Positions 38,825 to 52,062 of a stretch of 64,000 nt of DNA are shown piece after piece. The stretch's first letter is position 1, and every line of letters begins with the position of its first letter. Source of the stretch: Trogon surrucura (taxonomy: Eukaryota > Chordata > Aves > Trogoniformes > Trogonidae); the NCBI GenBank assembly GCA_020746105.1, contig CM036622.1, forward strand, positions 14,861,987-14,925,986, written 5' to 3'. Below the pieces are notes generated by a model that was given only the letters and a program-made list of their open reading frames with translations, searched no databases and had not been told where the DNA came from. The position numbers and the translations under genes are program-made.

Positions 38825-39500
38825 AACATTAAAGACAGTATATTGGCTATTCACCAGTCAAAACTATTTTTACAAACTATTAGACTGTGAAATTTTACTC
38901 TTGGACTTATAAAAATCTTACCTAAATCTAGTGTTTCTGAAGTTTTTGTGAAGCCTTCAGTATTCCTAGCACTCACAAATTTAAACATGCGCTGTACCAC
39001 TAAATGAAGAGCTTATGCTATAAAGCCTAGGAAGAATATTTATACATCCTGATGAATGACCCAGTCTCAGGTTTTATGTCTTGTATTGCAATGTTGGAGA
39101 TTGTCCATAGGCAGAAATACATTGCTCAATGAAACCAAATTTCCTGAATGATTACGCTCTCTTGCCTTGATGAAATGCATCAATTGGACTCACCTGTATG
39201 TCCTCCTGGCAGTTCTATTGACACCACATCATGTAATATGTGTTCTTCATCTCCAGTGCTTTCAGTGGGCCCTGGTAGATTTTGAAGATTTTTAATGAAG
39301 TTTAAAGTTTTTAGTGAGATGGTGGATTAGAGCAGATGATTTACACACTGCTCTGGGTTAAATGTCTGTTGAATGGAATAGCAATCCTTTGCATCCTGTC
39401 TCATGGAGCAGAACTGAAGAGATTCTAGAGTATTTACTGCAGCTGCAAAGTTCTTGTCAGCTGGAATGTAGATATTAATAAAACATGAAAGGCTGGTTTC

Positions 39501-39515
39501 TTTTTTTTTTTTTTT
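39501..39515. repeat. T15 homopolymer
   Basis: Fifteen T in a row. Confidence 0.9.
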
Positions 39516-40341
39516 CCTACTGCTTTTCATAGCTTTGTAAAGGAGATGAAAATAGTTCTAGCTTTTCTTCCAAGGATTCACTTGCCGTGCAAAATACTTC
39601 AGAGAACAGAGAACCTTACACAGTTAGGGAGAAGGCTTAACTGTAGAACAGTCAACAAGACTGGTTTCAGTGGTTACTGCTTAAAGCAGCCAATACTATA
39701 ATGAGAGTCTCAATGAAAAACTTCAGCCACATGCCTAATTAGATTATACCAATGAATGGTATAATGACAGTAGATGACATGACTAAAGGGGTATCATGAT
39801 ACTCATACTGTACACCCATATGCCTATATTACACACCCCATAAGTGGGTGTTGTTTTTTGTTTGTTTGTTTTTTCTTCCTTTTTAATGCTCCATGAAGTG
39901 TCCTATCTTGCTGAAGGAGTCACAAACCATGTGATTCGGGAGAATAATAGGCAGGAAATAAGAGCTGTGTATATACAGAGAGGCAATACATGTGTAGACA
40001 TTTGTCTGATCGACCATGTGGAAGTTAGTGCGTGAATCACTGGATAAAGAGCTACAGCTCTTTCCATCTCCTTTCTAAAACTGTAAGAGTAGTAGACAGA
40101 AACAGGCCTTTTATCTTTGATTGAAACCTACATTTCAACAAGCTGGTAGTACTTAGGCAACTGCAGGAAGTAGAATAACACGGGACCCCACCTGAGAATC
40201 ATTAGACTATTATGTTTTTTGTTCTTCGGTGCCCCTTCTGGGAAGTAAAACTTACCTTTGTCATTTTATTCTGATTGACAAAATAGAGTCAGGCACGAGT
40301 TTGACTGGCAGAAATGGCATGGACAAGACTGCATCAAAAAT

Positions 40342-41345
40342 ATCACAGAATCATAGAATTTGTTGGGTTGGAAAAGACGTTTAAAGGCCATCTAGTCCAA
40401 CCACCTGCAGTAAGCAGGGACATCTTTAACTAGATCATGTTGCTCAGAATCCCATCAAGCCTGACTTTTAATGTCTCCAGGGATGAGGCCTCCACTGTCT
40501 CTCTGGGCAACCTGTGCCAGTGGTTGGGTCACCACTTGAGGGTGACCACCCTCATAGTAAAGAATTTCTTCCTGATGCCTAGTGTAAATCTCCCCTGCTC
40601 TAGTTTAAAACCATTGCCCCTCGTCCTGCCACTACATATCCTTGTAAACAGCTCCTCAGTTTTCTTGTAGATCCCCTTCATGTACTGGAAGGCTGCTATA
40701 AGGTCTCTCCTTCTCCAGGCTGAACAACCCCAACTCTCAGCCTGTCTTCACAGGAGAGGCGTTCCAGCCCTGTGATCATTTTTGTGGACCTCCTCTGGAC
40801 CTGCTCCAACAGGTCCATGTCTTTCTTGTGTTGAGGGCTCCAGAGCCGGACACAGTGGTCCAGGTGAGGTCTCATCAGAACAGAGGGGCAGAATCACATC
40901 TCTTGACCTGCTGGCTATGCTTCTTTTGATGCAGCCCACCATATGACTGGCATTCTCTGCTGCAAGCATGCATTTTGGCTCATGTCCGGCTTTTTGTCCA
41001 CCAGTACTCCCCAAGTCCTTTCTCTCAGGGCTGCTCTCTAGCACATCATCTCTCAGCATGTACTGATAACAAGGATTGCCCTGACCCAGGTGCAGGGCCT
41101 TGCACTTCTTTTTCTACCTCATGAGGTTCACATGGACCCACTTCTCCAGCTTATCCAGGCCCCTCTGGATGACATCCCATTCCTCTACCACATCAACTGC
41201 ACCACTCAGCTTGGTGTCATCTGCAAACTTGCTGAGGGTGCCCTTGATCCCACTGTTTTTGTCATTGATGAAGATATTAAACAGTATTTGTCCCAGCACA
41301 GACTCCCAAGTGAGACCACTTGTCACCCATCTCCATCTGGACATT
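40342..41345 (-). mobile_element. CR1 LINE, minus strand, 5'-truncated
   Basis: Seen: on the plus strand it opens with the reverse complement of a CR1 tail (ATCACAGAATCATAGAAT) and GGCCATCTAGTCCAACC. On the minus strand it reads, from the 5' end near 41345, [18 protein letters not shown], then [10 protein letters not shown] with an intact FADD catalytic box (about 41210-41235), then the C-terminal blocks. The V-P-Q-G motif is altered (L-T-W-E). The right boundary is where protein similarity ends. Frames are broken; not active. Confidence 0.9.
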
Positions 41346-44300
41346 GAGGCATTGACGTTACCCTCTGCCCATATGCTATCATCTCCCATTTTGTTGTCCC
41401 AAAAGAATGTTTGCGCTGGGCAGACTGTGTTATGAGCAGACAATCTGTACCTTTTACATGTGTCAATGTGTATCCCATGGCGAATGCCAGCCATCAGCTG
41501 CAAGCAGAGTAAGGGCTTAACAAATGCTACAGGAATTTCTAACAAGAAAATGGTTTATGGTTTTTATCCTTTTTTTTTCTGTCGCCTTTGCACTCAGAAA
41601 TACATAGCTATTGTTCCGGAACATAAGAAATAACATTTACATTTAGTTAAAACTTTGAAGAGTCCCAGAAGATAAGCATTTCAGGAAACTGTGAAAGACT
41701 AACAAGCTGTGTCGTAGAATTCTGACTAGATTAGGTAAGGAGCACCGTGGTACACGTATGCTCTCCACTCATAACTTTACTATTACTATGGCACTGATGC
41801 TTTAAATTTTTTATTCAATTTATTGACCCTGATCAAATGATCCAACAGGGAGCTTAATGAATACTGCCTTCTTAAATACAAATTTAAACTTACAGATTCT
41901 GTTCGTTCATATGAAAGAATCAAATAGTAATCAAAACAAATAAAAAATACGGACATCTGCTCTGGAGACTCAGATGTTGATGAGATGCAGTGATATCTCA
42001 GCTAGTATGAACAGACATGGATGCATGGATTTCCAAGGAAAATTCTTGTGGACTGTAATTCTGTGTCCAACATCTATGCAAGGAATATTAGTAACTATAC
42101 TTGTTTCTAATTATGGGTATGAAATACATGTTGTGAACAGCATGAAGTCAGTGCGGTGACAGTGTGACTACTGTGAAGACCATTTCTACAAAGTCACTGA
42201 AGTATCTAAGCCAAAGAAAGTCTTCTGGGTTCTTTCTCATCATCTTTCCCATAATTTATTTTTTTATTTTTTTCCTGCTATAGGCAGGAACTCTTGAATT
42301 TCCCAGCTTGCTTATGCCTCACAAGTTCCATATAAGAATGTTGCACAAAGAACAGGAATCAAATTAGTTTACCAGTTTCTTTAAATTGAATCTTTTGACT
42401 CTTCCTACTTCACCACCCAAGCATCATCCCAGGATGAAGATGATCACAGGAACCAGGCAGCCACTAATCACATTTCAGGCTCAGCCAATATATCAATACT
42501 GAATCAAAGCTGAGTGACACTAATTGAAGTACACAGTGTGATTGCAAAAGATCTCAGGCACTCAGAGTAAAAAAATGCTCTATTGAAGTCAAAGATCTTT
42601 GCAACTTCTTTCAGAAGTCCCAGGGTTAAAAGCATCATGGTTTTCACAGTATTTTTGATTTTGTTCTAGAGCACAGACTCTTTCAGCCTCTGACATTTTG
42701 GATAAGGCTGTGTAATAACCATCCTCCAGATAGTTACATTTACTCCTAAATGGTCCTGAATTTTAATAAACCTATAGGTGTGAGAGGGCACAAAGCTCTT
42801 GTCCTCAGCTCAACCTTTAACTGTATGTTTGAGATTTCAACTAGTTTTAGATAGGATTTATTAGTATTACCATTTCTTTCAATCATGCACTGAATCCCAG
42901 CACAGAAACTTCTGTGTTATTGATTCATTGGCACTGAAAAAATGGCACTTCAAAATAAACAATAACAGCAGAAGATGTGATGAAAAAAACCTGCCAAACC
43001 TGTAATATTTTACACAGCAAAGGCTCACATCTTCACACGGCAGGTAAATATGAACTCCACGGTTATTTTCTTCCGAGCTTTAGGTGCTTAGAGCCCTGAA
43101 TCCTGAATTTTGCTGAAGTAAATTTTAAAAATGAAAATTTGCACACCTATGTTAATAAAAGGACAGATTCCTTATAAAGTGATTTAGGCTTCCAGCTTCA
43201 CACGTTTTCAAAAAGATTTGTGCAGCCAAACAATTTGGGTATCTGTGCTTCATATTTACCCACAAGAATGTTGTAATTGTGAAGAAACCTTTTCAGGTCT
43301 TGCTCCTCAGCGGTAGTCTTATGTTCATAAAATGACATTTCGTTTCGGAAAAAATATAAGATATTAAGATAGAAATTCTCCATGGTGTTTTAAGGACAGC
43401 CTGAAAACTATGTGTTTACTGGCAGCAGAAGGCAGAAGTAGAGGCTCCTAAGAAGCATGATTTCAGCTTTCAAGGAATTTTGAGCCAATAATCTCATGTA
43501 TCTTTTGGGATTAGGATAGAAGTGACTAAGGGTAGGTCCATTCAGTTATGGTACTCCTAGTATAACTGGAAGATAATGAGTGTGAGACATTAAATTTAGC
43601 CATAGCATCCTCGCATTGATTTAGCATCTAAAAGGTATTTTCATCTCTTAAAATGCAGAGCCAATTGTAACATTCCAGTACTAAAATGACAGATGTTATT
43701 CTTCTAGTTATATTAACTTTATTTAGCTATTCTTATTTTTATATAACTTTAATTTATCTTAAAATAAAGATGTATACTTTTCAAATACAATATTCCTTGA
43801 CATGGCCAGTTCATTTTTTTTTTCTTCCAGTTCATTTTAGATCATCATATTGATACCATTTTCTTACCAACCTCTCACATCAGCTTTTAAAGCAGCTTTC
43901 AAGAAGATAACTGATTTCATAGTTCAGAGTAATGATGATCCTTCAGAACAAAGGTTCGAAGCCAGAGATAGTTGAAAAAAATGCAGATAGCATAAAAATA
44001 TAGATATACATCCCTCTGACAAAAAAAAATTCTATCTCTTTGGATCAGAACAGGACAGTCATTCTTTAACAGTTTGTAGAGAATTTAAGAAAATATGCCT
44101 GAACCTATTTGTTTCTCCAAATTCATTCCCATCCATTTTCCTGCAGGCTGATTTCACACTGTTACTCCAGTGACTGTGTCTTCGATGAAATGATCTGTTT
44201 ACTTGTGCTTTAGGCTTCCACTTGGCCCTGGAGTGTTACTGTAACATGAAATATGATGACACATTTTTCTTTTGTAGGGCTCTCCGTACTGGATGTATTG

Positions 44301-46587
44301 ACAAGTAGGTGTAAAGTGTTTTCTGTTTGTTGGCTCCTTTGTCAGCTGCTGTGGACATACCCTTGACTGGAAGCTCCCCTTGCCCCATAGGATTGCTGTG
44401 CCAGTATTTTCCTCGACATTTTATATGCAATATAAAACTGTTGTGCTGACATCTCGGGCACGTTGACTTGTTAATGACCAAAAGGGGGTGGAACAGCAAG
44501 GCACAGAAAATCCACTATGCATTCTAACATTTAGGCTTTATCCTTTATTAGGTAGTGAGTAAGAGACATAAAAAGAATCAAGTTTGTTGTTTACAGCTGA
44601 AATTTAAAAGAGACTTGTGTGAACAAAAACTTGTTCCATAGAGCACTGTGACAAAAGAGGTCCAAGAAAACTGAAGGTGTCATTGCAAATTAGCTGATGT
44701 AAGTAGTTGGAATGACACTCTTGTTACTTCTAGCAAAACTTGTATTAATTCTGCCCTTAGTACTGTGCCTCCATACATGCCACAGGCCACATTTTGGCAA
44801 GGATCAGCCCGTTGATTTTGATGGCATCACAACAACATGGCAGGATGTACAGCAGGTGTCCGTGCACCAGAAGGCCATGCATAAGAGCCTACAGGATATT
44901 CACAGGTCTTCCCTTTTCCCATTTGCTTGTTTTCTCCTGGGGAAAAGATCGCCTGTCCAGATCTTCTCCCTTCCGAAAACTCCAGTCCCCCTCTGCTCAT
45001 CTAGCAGTCTCTGACTTACACAGGCTCCTAACAAAAGGCTCTGGAGATCAATGGTGGTTCGTGGAGCCCAGTTTGAAAGCCAGTGCCCTGTTTGAGGAGC
45101 AATCTGAAGACAGCTGGTAATGGTACTATAATTACTGCAAAGGGATGGAAGTTTGCAAGCAGGTTTAAAAGGCCAAGGCCAAGATTTTGCAAAGAGGAGT
45201 TGAACCTTACTACACTACATTTATGCATCCAAATAAAAGGAGACATTTTCTAAATTGAGTGTTAGGTGCAGGTTTTGCCTGTTTACTGCCTCTTTACTGG
45301 GAGCTGTAGAGTAGGGAGCCCTTTTAAATATCAGCCCCTAGTTATTTAGGTGCTTAATCTTGGCTTCAGGAACTTACTCATACGCTTCTTGTTTTGGAAT
45401 CTGGGCCAAAGCAACCCAGCTAGGAACCAGCCCTGAAATCACCATTCCATCTTTTTCATGGCTACATAGGAGTGAGTTAAATATAAACAAAAGCCCATTT
45501 CACTTCAAGGCACAAACGTTTGCAAATAAACTCGATGAAATACAAATACATAATATAGAACTTATTTTAATTCTTCTAGATAAATAGGTGCATCTCTTTG
45601 GAATTCTTTGGACACAGACATCCATGGAACCTCTTCTTTCTCTCTTTTTATATATATTTTTTTTATAAAATCTAAATGCAGAGAGGTTTAAAAAATGGCA
45701 AATATCAATGTATATGGAAGGCTCACTGATGAACTGCAAGTCAAAAGTGCTGTATATTCCCATCCTCTCTATCTCCCAACTGTCCGTATTAACCACAGGC
45801 AGTATTATATAGCAACCACATGGTCAATATTTTGCATTATTACCTTTTAATAAAATCTTTCAAATCATTTCTCCACTTAAACTTAAATTATGTTTTTAAA
45901 TTTTATTCCTTCTAAATGTATGGTAGGCATTTCATTTAGCTACACATCAGAGTGGTCGCATGTGACTCAGCAGCGCACTCCTTAATATTAATAGATACTT
46001 TTCAGCTCCCTATGGGAAAAAGCAGGCAGCAAGAATCAGATTCAAGAAGTCTATTTTTTCTCTGCTGTTTATTACTTACCACTTAATGACCCACATGTGA
46101 AACTCAATGGTTATATAATTATTTTATATAGTAGATTTTCTGTTTATAAGTTATTTTTCTTACTCTAACATATATACAATATATCTATATATACCCCTGA
46201 TAAATCTTACCTTAAAGGGACACAGTCAACGTCTTTAAGCCTCACAACAAATATATAAGGCTTTAAGCTGTCCATACATAAAGGTCAGCTACAGAATTCA
46301 AGGGTCCCTTCAGATCCTAAAAAGTTGCATTTGTTCCAAACCCACAATGTGCAGTTATCTTGTAATATGTATCTCATGTGTTGCTGTTTACATTTTATAG
46401 GTATATTACGACATTTTATATCACATCAGCAGGAAATAAAACAAGATAATAAATCTGTTTCTAAGACTAAGTCTATTGTGAAAAAATAATGTTACCTGTA
46501 TCTAGAGAGATTCCCACTGGTGTGATATAAAAAGAATATGTGCCATTCTTGGGATGAAATTCTGGCTACATTGCAGTCAGAAGGAAC
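41346..46587. other. Intergenic, downstream of ZNF385D
   Basis: AT-rich DNA with TA-rich patches (45650-45672, 46170-46195). A possible hAT transposon end lies at 45040-45093. No supportable gene; the open frames at 44712-45120 overlap in two frames and are discussed under findings. Confidence 0.6.
45040..45093. mobile_element. Possible ancient hAT-type DNA transposon terminus
   Basis: The stretch ends GTTTGAAAGCCAGTGCCCTG. Its reverse complement starts CAGGGCACTGGCTTTCAAAC, which resembles the CAGGGnnnnnnnnnnCAAAC-type inverted termini of Charlie-like hAT elements. It is preceded by a GGTTCGTGGAGCCCAG segment similar to the sub-terminal text of such elements. The matching opposite end was not found. 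Confidence 0.3.
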
Positions 46588-47603
46588 TTTATTCTGACGT
46601 AAATGGAGCCAGGATTTCTCTCCTGCTTTTCATTTGCTAATTATGAGTATGTGTTACCCATTTGTGTCTTCCCTCTGCTCAACACTAAAGTGTCAGGCCA
46701 TTTTCACGACAAGAGTGTATTTTTTGCTGTCCACTGGCATGCCTTTGACATTGACCTATCCTGTATGTATTACACCTTTTGAATATACACACACTGTACA
46801 CATATGTTCTCAGTTAAATAAAAGTTTGACCTATTCTGTGTACAGCACCCATTTTTTTCCCACACTATATCTTCTTTATCATTTACTTTGCCCTAACCAC
46901 AGATTATCTTCATGCCCATTCTTCCGCAAGTGAGGAAAAAAAATTTTGTTCACCAGGAACAGCTCCACATTACTGTCATCATTTTTGACTACTTACCAAA
47001 GTGACATAATTTGTTCTTTTTATCTTTTGCAACTCAGTTAGAAACCTAGTGGCATAGATAGAGACACAATACTACTGTTTACAAGACATCTATTGTATCT
47101 ACTTTTGTTCAGATAAATACCCAGTAACTGCTGATTTGGCAGGAGGATTGGTAAGGGTACTACTATTCACAGTGTTTCTTTTTTTTTTTTTTCCTTCTTC
47201 TTTAATCTACAGAATAAAGTATTTTATGTACATTGGAACCAGTTAATGCCCTTTAGACAAATTTGTAAGTTGTTTCATGAAGCAGGAAAGACATTGCAGG
47301 GAAATATGTGCCAAAAAGCACAGTCAAAAGGCTTCATAAGTTTTATATGTCACTACAAGTCAATGCTGGAGATCAGTTCTAAAACGATCAATACTCAAGA
47401 GGAATGTTCTCATCTGGAGAAAATACTGCCCATTCCCCCCTCTAGAATTTGTTCAGTTCTCTATCAAAAGTCCTGGCTCTTCATATATACTTTAAACTAT
47501 AAATAAACACTGCATAGTTCAATGTTCTTGATTTTCTTTTTTTTTGTTTTGTTTTGATTTGATTTGAAAAATTATTGCAGTACAATTAATTCCTGTTTGG
47601 AGT
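46588..47603 (-). other. ZNF385D: Candidate ZNF385D 3' untranslated region
   Basis: The region follows the stop codon on the minus strand. The first canonical AATAAA on that strand (TTTATT on the plus strand) is at 46588-46593, about 1 kb past the stop. An ATTAAA variant lies at 47201-47206, next to a 14-base A run (T on the plus strand, 47179-47192). Further AATAAA candidates are near 46068 and 45902. The region is AT-rich with no other gene. Which signal is used cannot be told from sequence alone, and the true 3' end may lie further downstream. Confidence 0.4.
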
Positions 47604-47837
47604 TCAGTAAGGAGCAAACAGCACGGGAGTATGGGTGGTCCGTATAGGCCCTGGAGCTGGTCGTAGGAGTGCTGGAGGAAGTGCTGAAGTCTGGAAAAGG
47701 GTGGCTGCTGGGGCTGTGCGAAGACTGAAGGGGGAATTCACAGCCACAGCGGCAGCTGCTGCTGCAGCTGCTAGTGGGTTTGGCAAGATTCGTGGAGCCA
47801 TCGGTTTTGAAGGTTCCTTTGAAAATACTAATTTCAC
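47604..47837 (-). CDS. ZNF385D: ZNF385D last coding exon (Pro/Ala-rich C-terminus, stop codon)
   Basis: Seen: on the minus strand, acceptor CTCTTCCCCACAG precedes GTG AAA TTA in phase 0, and the frame runs 77 codons to TGA at 47604-47606. The GTG is an internal Val codon, not a start. The segment reads VKLVFSKEPSKP, then an eight-alanine run with mixed GCA/GCT/GCC codons followed by VAV, then FSLRTAPAATLFQTSALPP and a terminal HTPVLFAPY. Known: this C-terminus is characteristic of ZNF385D, whose human form is about 395 residues. The four exons here give about 248 residues. The mixed alanine codons make replication-slippage expansion less likely. Relative to my memory of human, substitutions are few (KPM for KPL, AVN for AVS, RTT for RTA). 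Confidence 0.95.
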   Translation of the reverse strand: MKLVFSKEPSKPMAPRILPNPLAAAAAAAAVAVNSPFSLRTAPAATLFQTSALPPALLRPAPGPIRTTHTPVLFAPY

Positions 47838-50125
47838 CTGTGGGGAAGAGAGAAAACAAACAAACAGAGAGACATAATTTGTTCATATTAGCTACACTAC
47901 AGGGAGCCTGACTTAAGATTATAAGTGCAAGATCAAGCAAGAGAGACCTCGTAGTGGCTACTGACTCTAGGAGCTGGAGGCTTGTGACAGGAGATACGAA
48001 CTTGCACATTGGACAAGGGTGAGCAGGATTTGGCTGGGCACAAAAAGTTTCAATATTCATGCATTATCGCTGAGACTTATAATTTAATGTGAGATTAAAA
48101 ATCAAAGCAAACCTAAAAAAGGGGCTGGGGAATCTGCACCAATATAAAGCTGAATGTACTACGCAAGAATTAAATAAGAATTAGCTATCGATTAAAAGAC
48201 CTCCAGCTTTATGACAGAGACCAGAGCAGAATGAAAACATCTTGTTCCCTCATCTGACTAAGAAGGTACTTCTGCTTTAATTGTTAGGATTCAAGTTCTA
48301 CTTAGGATCTCCAGCTAGCTTCCTGTTAATAGCTCCTGCCTCTAATAACAAGCAAATGAACACAGCTTATCTTGCATCAGTTATCAAAATCTCCTATGCT
48401 TCATGTCTTCAAATAGGTGATGAATTCTGTGCGTGCTGCCATATGTCATCTTGCCGTGTTTTCAAATATTTTTCATTATGATAATGTTCATTCTTAGAAA
48501 AAGCAGCAGGTATTTTAAAATGTTTTCATGACAGAAATCTTGCCTACATCAATTAGTATAGTTCCCAACCATGGTATTTTTATTACTGAAGCGTCTGCTT
48601 TAAAAACATTTAAATCACGAGTCTTGTGCACTACCGAACAAAATTAAGAAAACTCCCCATTTAGAGTTTCCAAAAAGGAAAAAAAGAACAACCTGAAGCT
48701 TTTCCCAGACTGCCTGAAAATACTCACAGAGGTCCATTATTATTTAAGACAATTCACGTTTGGCACAAATGAACATCAGAGTCTATATAGATTTCTGCAG
48801 ATTTCAGTGGGATTTCAAGTTTCTAATGAGATGCCAGGAGCCTGAATATTTTTGTTGTCCTGCTTCAATGACTGAGATAAGAACAGAAACCTCATCCACT
48901 GACAAAGAAACATTTCTGTTGGCTCTGATGGACTTCTGGTGGGTCTGTGTCCTGGTGTGACCTGAGGTCCTTCGAAATGAACTTGAATCTGAATATGTGG
49001 TATTAAATATATAGACTAGGAACTCCATGGCACATCTCAGAATAAGTATGAACACCTCTGACTCCCAGGGAAATAAAATTTTTCATCCTTGAATTTAAAG
49101 GGCCTTTCAAATAATTAATTTGCACTATATCGGTCTGATACTTTCCAACTGACGGTACCTTGGTGAGTGAGTACTCAGAAAGTAAGTATGGGAGTACTCT
49201 GGCATGAGCCACCAGCGAGTCTCATCATTACACCATCATCATATTAAAAAAAAAATCCTTATGGTTCTTTAGCAGGTAGATAGATACAGGATTTTTATTT
49301 TTCCTAGCACCCATTGGCAACTCTGCTGGCCTCAAGGTCATTCAAAGCTCTGTGAGAGATACTCAGAGGGGATCAGATACTGTAACTCTCTTAACAGAGG
49401 ACACAATGGATGCCAGCTACAAAATTCCTCATGGTGTCTATGAAATGCAATGGTCTGATCTATTCCTAGATCAGTGTTACACCCCTGACCCAAGCTGTCT
49501 TCTTGCTGAGCATTTGACTTTTCCCTCCTTCCTTACATTTCTTTACGAAATAAATTTTTTTTCAGCCCTGTTTAGAATAGAGAAAAAAAAACAACCTCTC
49601 TCTCAAAAAAAAAAAATAATTCTGAGTATAAAGTACAAAAAAAAAAAGAAAAAGCCCAAACCAACAGGGCTCTGATTGTGGTCTAGAATTCCCAGTGAAG
49701 GATGTTTTTCTTAAGAGCAATTTTATTGTAAAAAGTTTGGACTATCAAATGCCTGATGACCTCTTTCTCTCCAGTGTAGTATTTTATACATGTTGGACAT
49801 CTGTGGCTTGAAGAAATATCAAGCAAATCCCAACACTGCAAAATTTCTTAAACTCTGAAATAGTGCTGTGGGAATTCATAAATCTTCTTTCTCTGAAGCA
49901 TGTAAAACTAGATTAGTCAAGGCAGTACAAATAATACTGAGGACATGGTATTGGGAAGTTTTTGGTCTAGAAAAGCTATGAAAACATAGTATGTTCTTCT
50001 AACTTTTGTAGCAAAAAAAATAGAGATGCTTATACATTTTTTGTTACGAAGAACGAAGACTTTATGTGACTGTATATATTAAAAGGCTAGGACTATCTTG
50101 CCATTTCTGGGGGAATCAGGAACTG

Positions 50126-50302
50126 CAGAATCACAGAATCACAGAACATTAGGGTTGGAAGTGACCCCAGAAGATCATCTAGACCAATCCCCCTGCCAAA
50201 GCAAGATCACCTAGAGTAGGCCACGCAGGAATGTGTCCAAGTGGGTTTTGAACGTCTCCAGAAAAGGAGACTCCACAGCCTCTCTGAGGAGCCTGTTCCA
50301 GT
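50126..50302 (-). mobile_element. CR1 LINE 3' fragment in ZNF385D last intron
   Basis: The plus strand begins AGAATCACAGAATCACAGAACATTAGGG (reverse complement of a CR1 tail) and continues through AGATCATCTAGACCAATCCCCCTGCC to a segment matching the [10 protein letters not shown] coding end, stopping at GAGCCTGTTCCAG. It is in the same orientation as ZNF385D and short. It resembles the young CR1 subfamily at its tail. Confidence 0.9.
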
Positions 50303-50648
50303 TTCAGTTAATTTATCATCATAATTCTGTTTTCAAGATATCTGCAAAACTAGTAATATTTAGCACATAACAGTACCTTGTGCCTTCATTTCAAACCTCT
50401 CTGCAAGTGCTAATTAACACGTAGGTCAACATTAAGAGTAAAGTAGCCATTATTCATTTCTCTTCCAATGAAGTAAACTAAGGGACAGTAAATGGCTTGG
50501 AAAATGAACAGGGAGTAAACAAAAAGCCTAGAGCTCATGAAAAACATTTATATTTAAAGCAAAATTAGCACATATTTGGCTTGTTGCTGTGCCATTCTGT
50601 ATTTCAAGTAACAGTAATTTTGCTATTTTTTTTCTGTTCAAAACTGAA

Positions 50649-50688
50649 AAGGCTAAAAGGAAAACTGCTAAAGGCTAAAAGGAAAACT
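50649..50688. repeat. Tandem duplication, 22-base period
   Basis: AAGGCTAAAAGGAAAACT at 50649-50666 and at 50671-50688, within the ZNF385D last intron. Confidence 0.93.
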
Positions 50689-52062
50689 ACTACACATATC
50701 TGTTCATTTATTGCTAACTCATTCTTTCCTTCTTAAATCTCCTTTGGCTCTTTGCTCACCTCTGGCTTGACTTGTATATTGTGAGTAACTGAGAGTGAGG
50801 GAGCAGGAAAAGGACACATTGCCTTTATTTGTCTATACAGCAACTAAATGGTCTTGATCATTGACTGGATTTCTCAGAAATCACCATTACATAAATTGGT
50901 AAATAGAGAACTGTGCACCACAGTAACAGTAATGTAATAGTTTTTTCATCCCCTGGGAAACCATGAATTTCCTAACGGAATCATAATCCTGTCAGAGAGA
51001 CTTATGTGATTCTATATCCTACCTACCTCACTACATATTTTCTGTTTCTTTCAGCATAGCTCATATGTCTTGGAGATCTTGGTCTTCCAAAACCCACGGA
51101 GCTATTTCCCTGCTGATGGATCCACCAGGATGGTGCACTGTGTTATGCTGCAACATCTAGGAAAACTCTTAGCCAACTGAATCATGCATGACTATATCAC
51201 TCATAAGTGGTATGCCCCAACAAAGATTTCCAGCAAGGGTGCACTTGCTGTTGCTGAGACAGGAGATTTAACTCAATTTAAAGAGAACTGGGTTTTCACG
51301 GAAGAAAAACCTCCATATTCTGCCTGCATTAGAGAAAACGGTCAAGGCATAAGGGGCTAATCTCTACAAGGCCAATGAATCAACATCCTTCCTCTGTCTA
51401 TAAACCATTACAAAACACCATGACACAAAAACCAATTGTGCACTTTATCTGATAGAGATAAATATCAGATGTTTTGCTATCCCACTCACAATATAAACTG
51501 TTTCTTAATTAATGGCAGCATCCTAGAGGGATTTTTGTTAAAAACCAAACATTTTTCTCAGATTTTTAAGCTAGTAAGAACTGTGTTTCAGATAGTTTAT
51601 CCTGGCAATCTCATCCTGACACTGCGTGGAATGAAATGAGAGGTGGATTTTTTTCTGTTTCAATTGTTATCTGACTAATTTTCTAAATAAGGATAGAATA
51701 AATGTTTTATGTTTTATAGAATTTTTTTAGTCACTTCATCACTATTGTTCTTGGTCAAAACTGGAGAAATCCTGTTTGATATCTGGATATTTCTTTCATC
51801 TCTTGCTCTCTAATAACCTTTGAAACAAGCTTGTTTTCTGATTCAGAGTAGCTACAAAACAAGGACCCACAGGCTGCAGTCAATGTCCATCAAAATGTAT
51901 ACAAAGTCCCTGGTGGGCTTCCATGGGCTCATTCAGACACTCTCAGATACTCTCATTGCTTATGCTATTTCTATAATTTTAAACGTTTTCCCACTTCATT
52001 TTTCTAAAATCTCCGTTCAGCAGGGTTAAAATAAAAGCAAAGTACAAAGGTGATTGGCTTAC

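Larger units (their letters stand above)
35332..40341. other. Intergenic, no gene recognised
   Basis: AT-rich. T runs at 38809-38824 (16) and 39501-39515 (15). A promoter-like pair of motifs lies at 36931-36988. No supportable gene or transposon. Confidence 0.65.
47838..52062 (-). other. ZNF385D: ZNF385D last intron
   Basis: A 4,225-base intron with GTAAGC donor and CAG acceptor on the minus strand. It contains a CR1 3' fragment (50126-50302), an A-rich stretch at 49577-49660 and a 22-base-period duplication at 50649-50688. No other coding sequence was recognised. Confidence 0.88.

Noticed and set aside
43953-43963. GGTTCGAAGCC, matching a tRNA B-box
   Set aside because: No A-box at the right distance and no cloverleaf can be drawn; no tRNA or tRNA-derived SINE body is visible.
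47635-47877. Alanine-rich plus-strand frame
   Set aside because: Antisense of the ZNF385D polyalanine exon.
47572-48060. 162-codon minus-strand frame in another frame over the last ZNF385D exon
   Set aside because: It overlaps the true coding exon in a shifted frame and runs into intron sequence; Ser/Pro-rich text is a by-product of the GC-rich exon.
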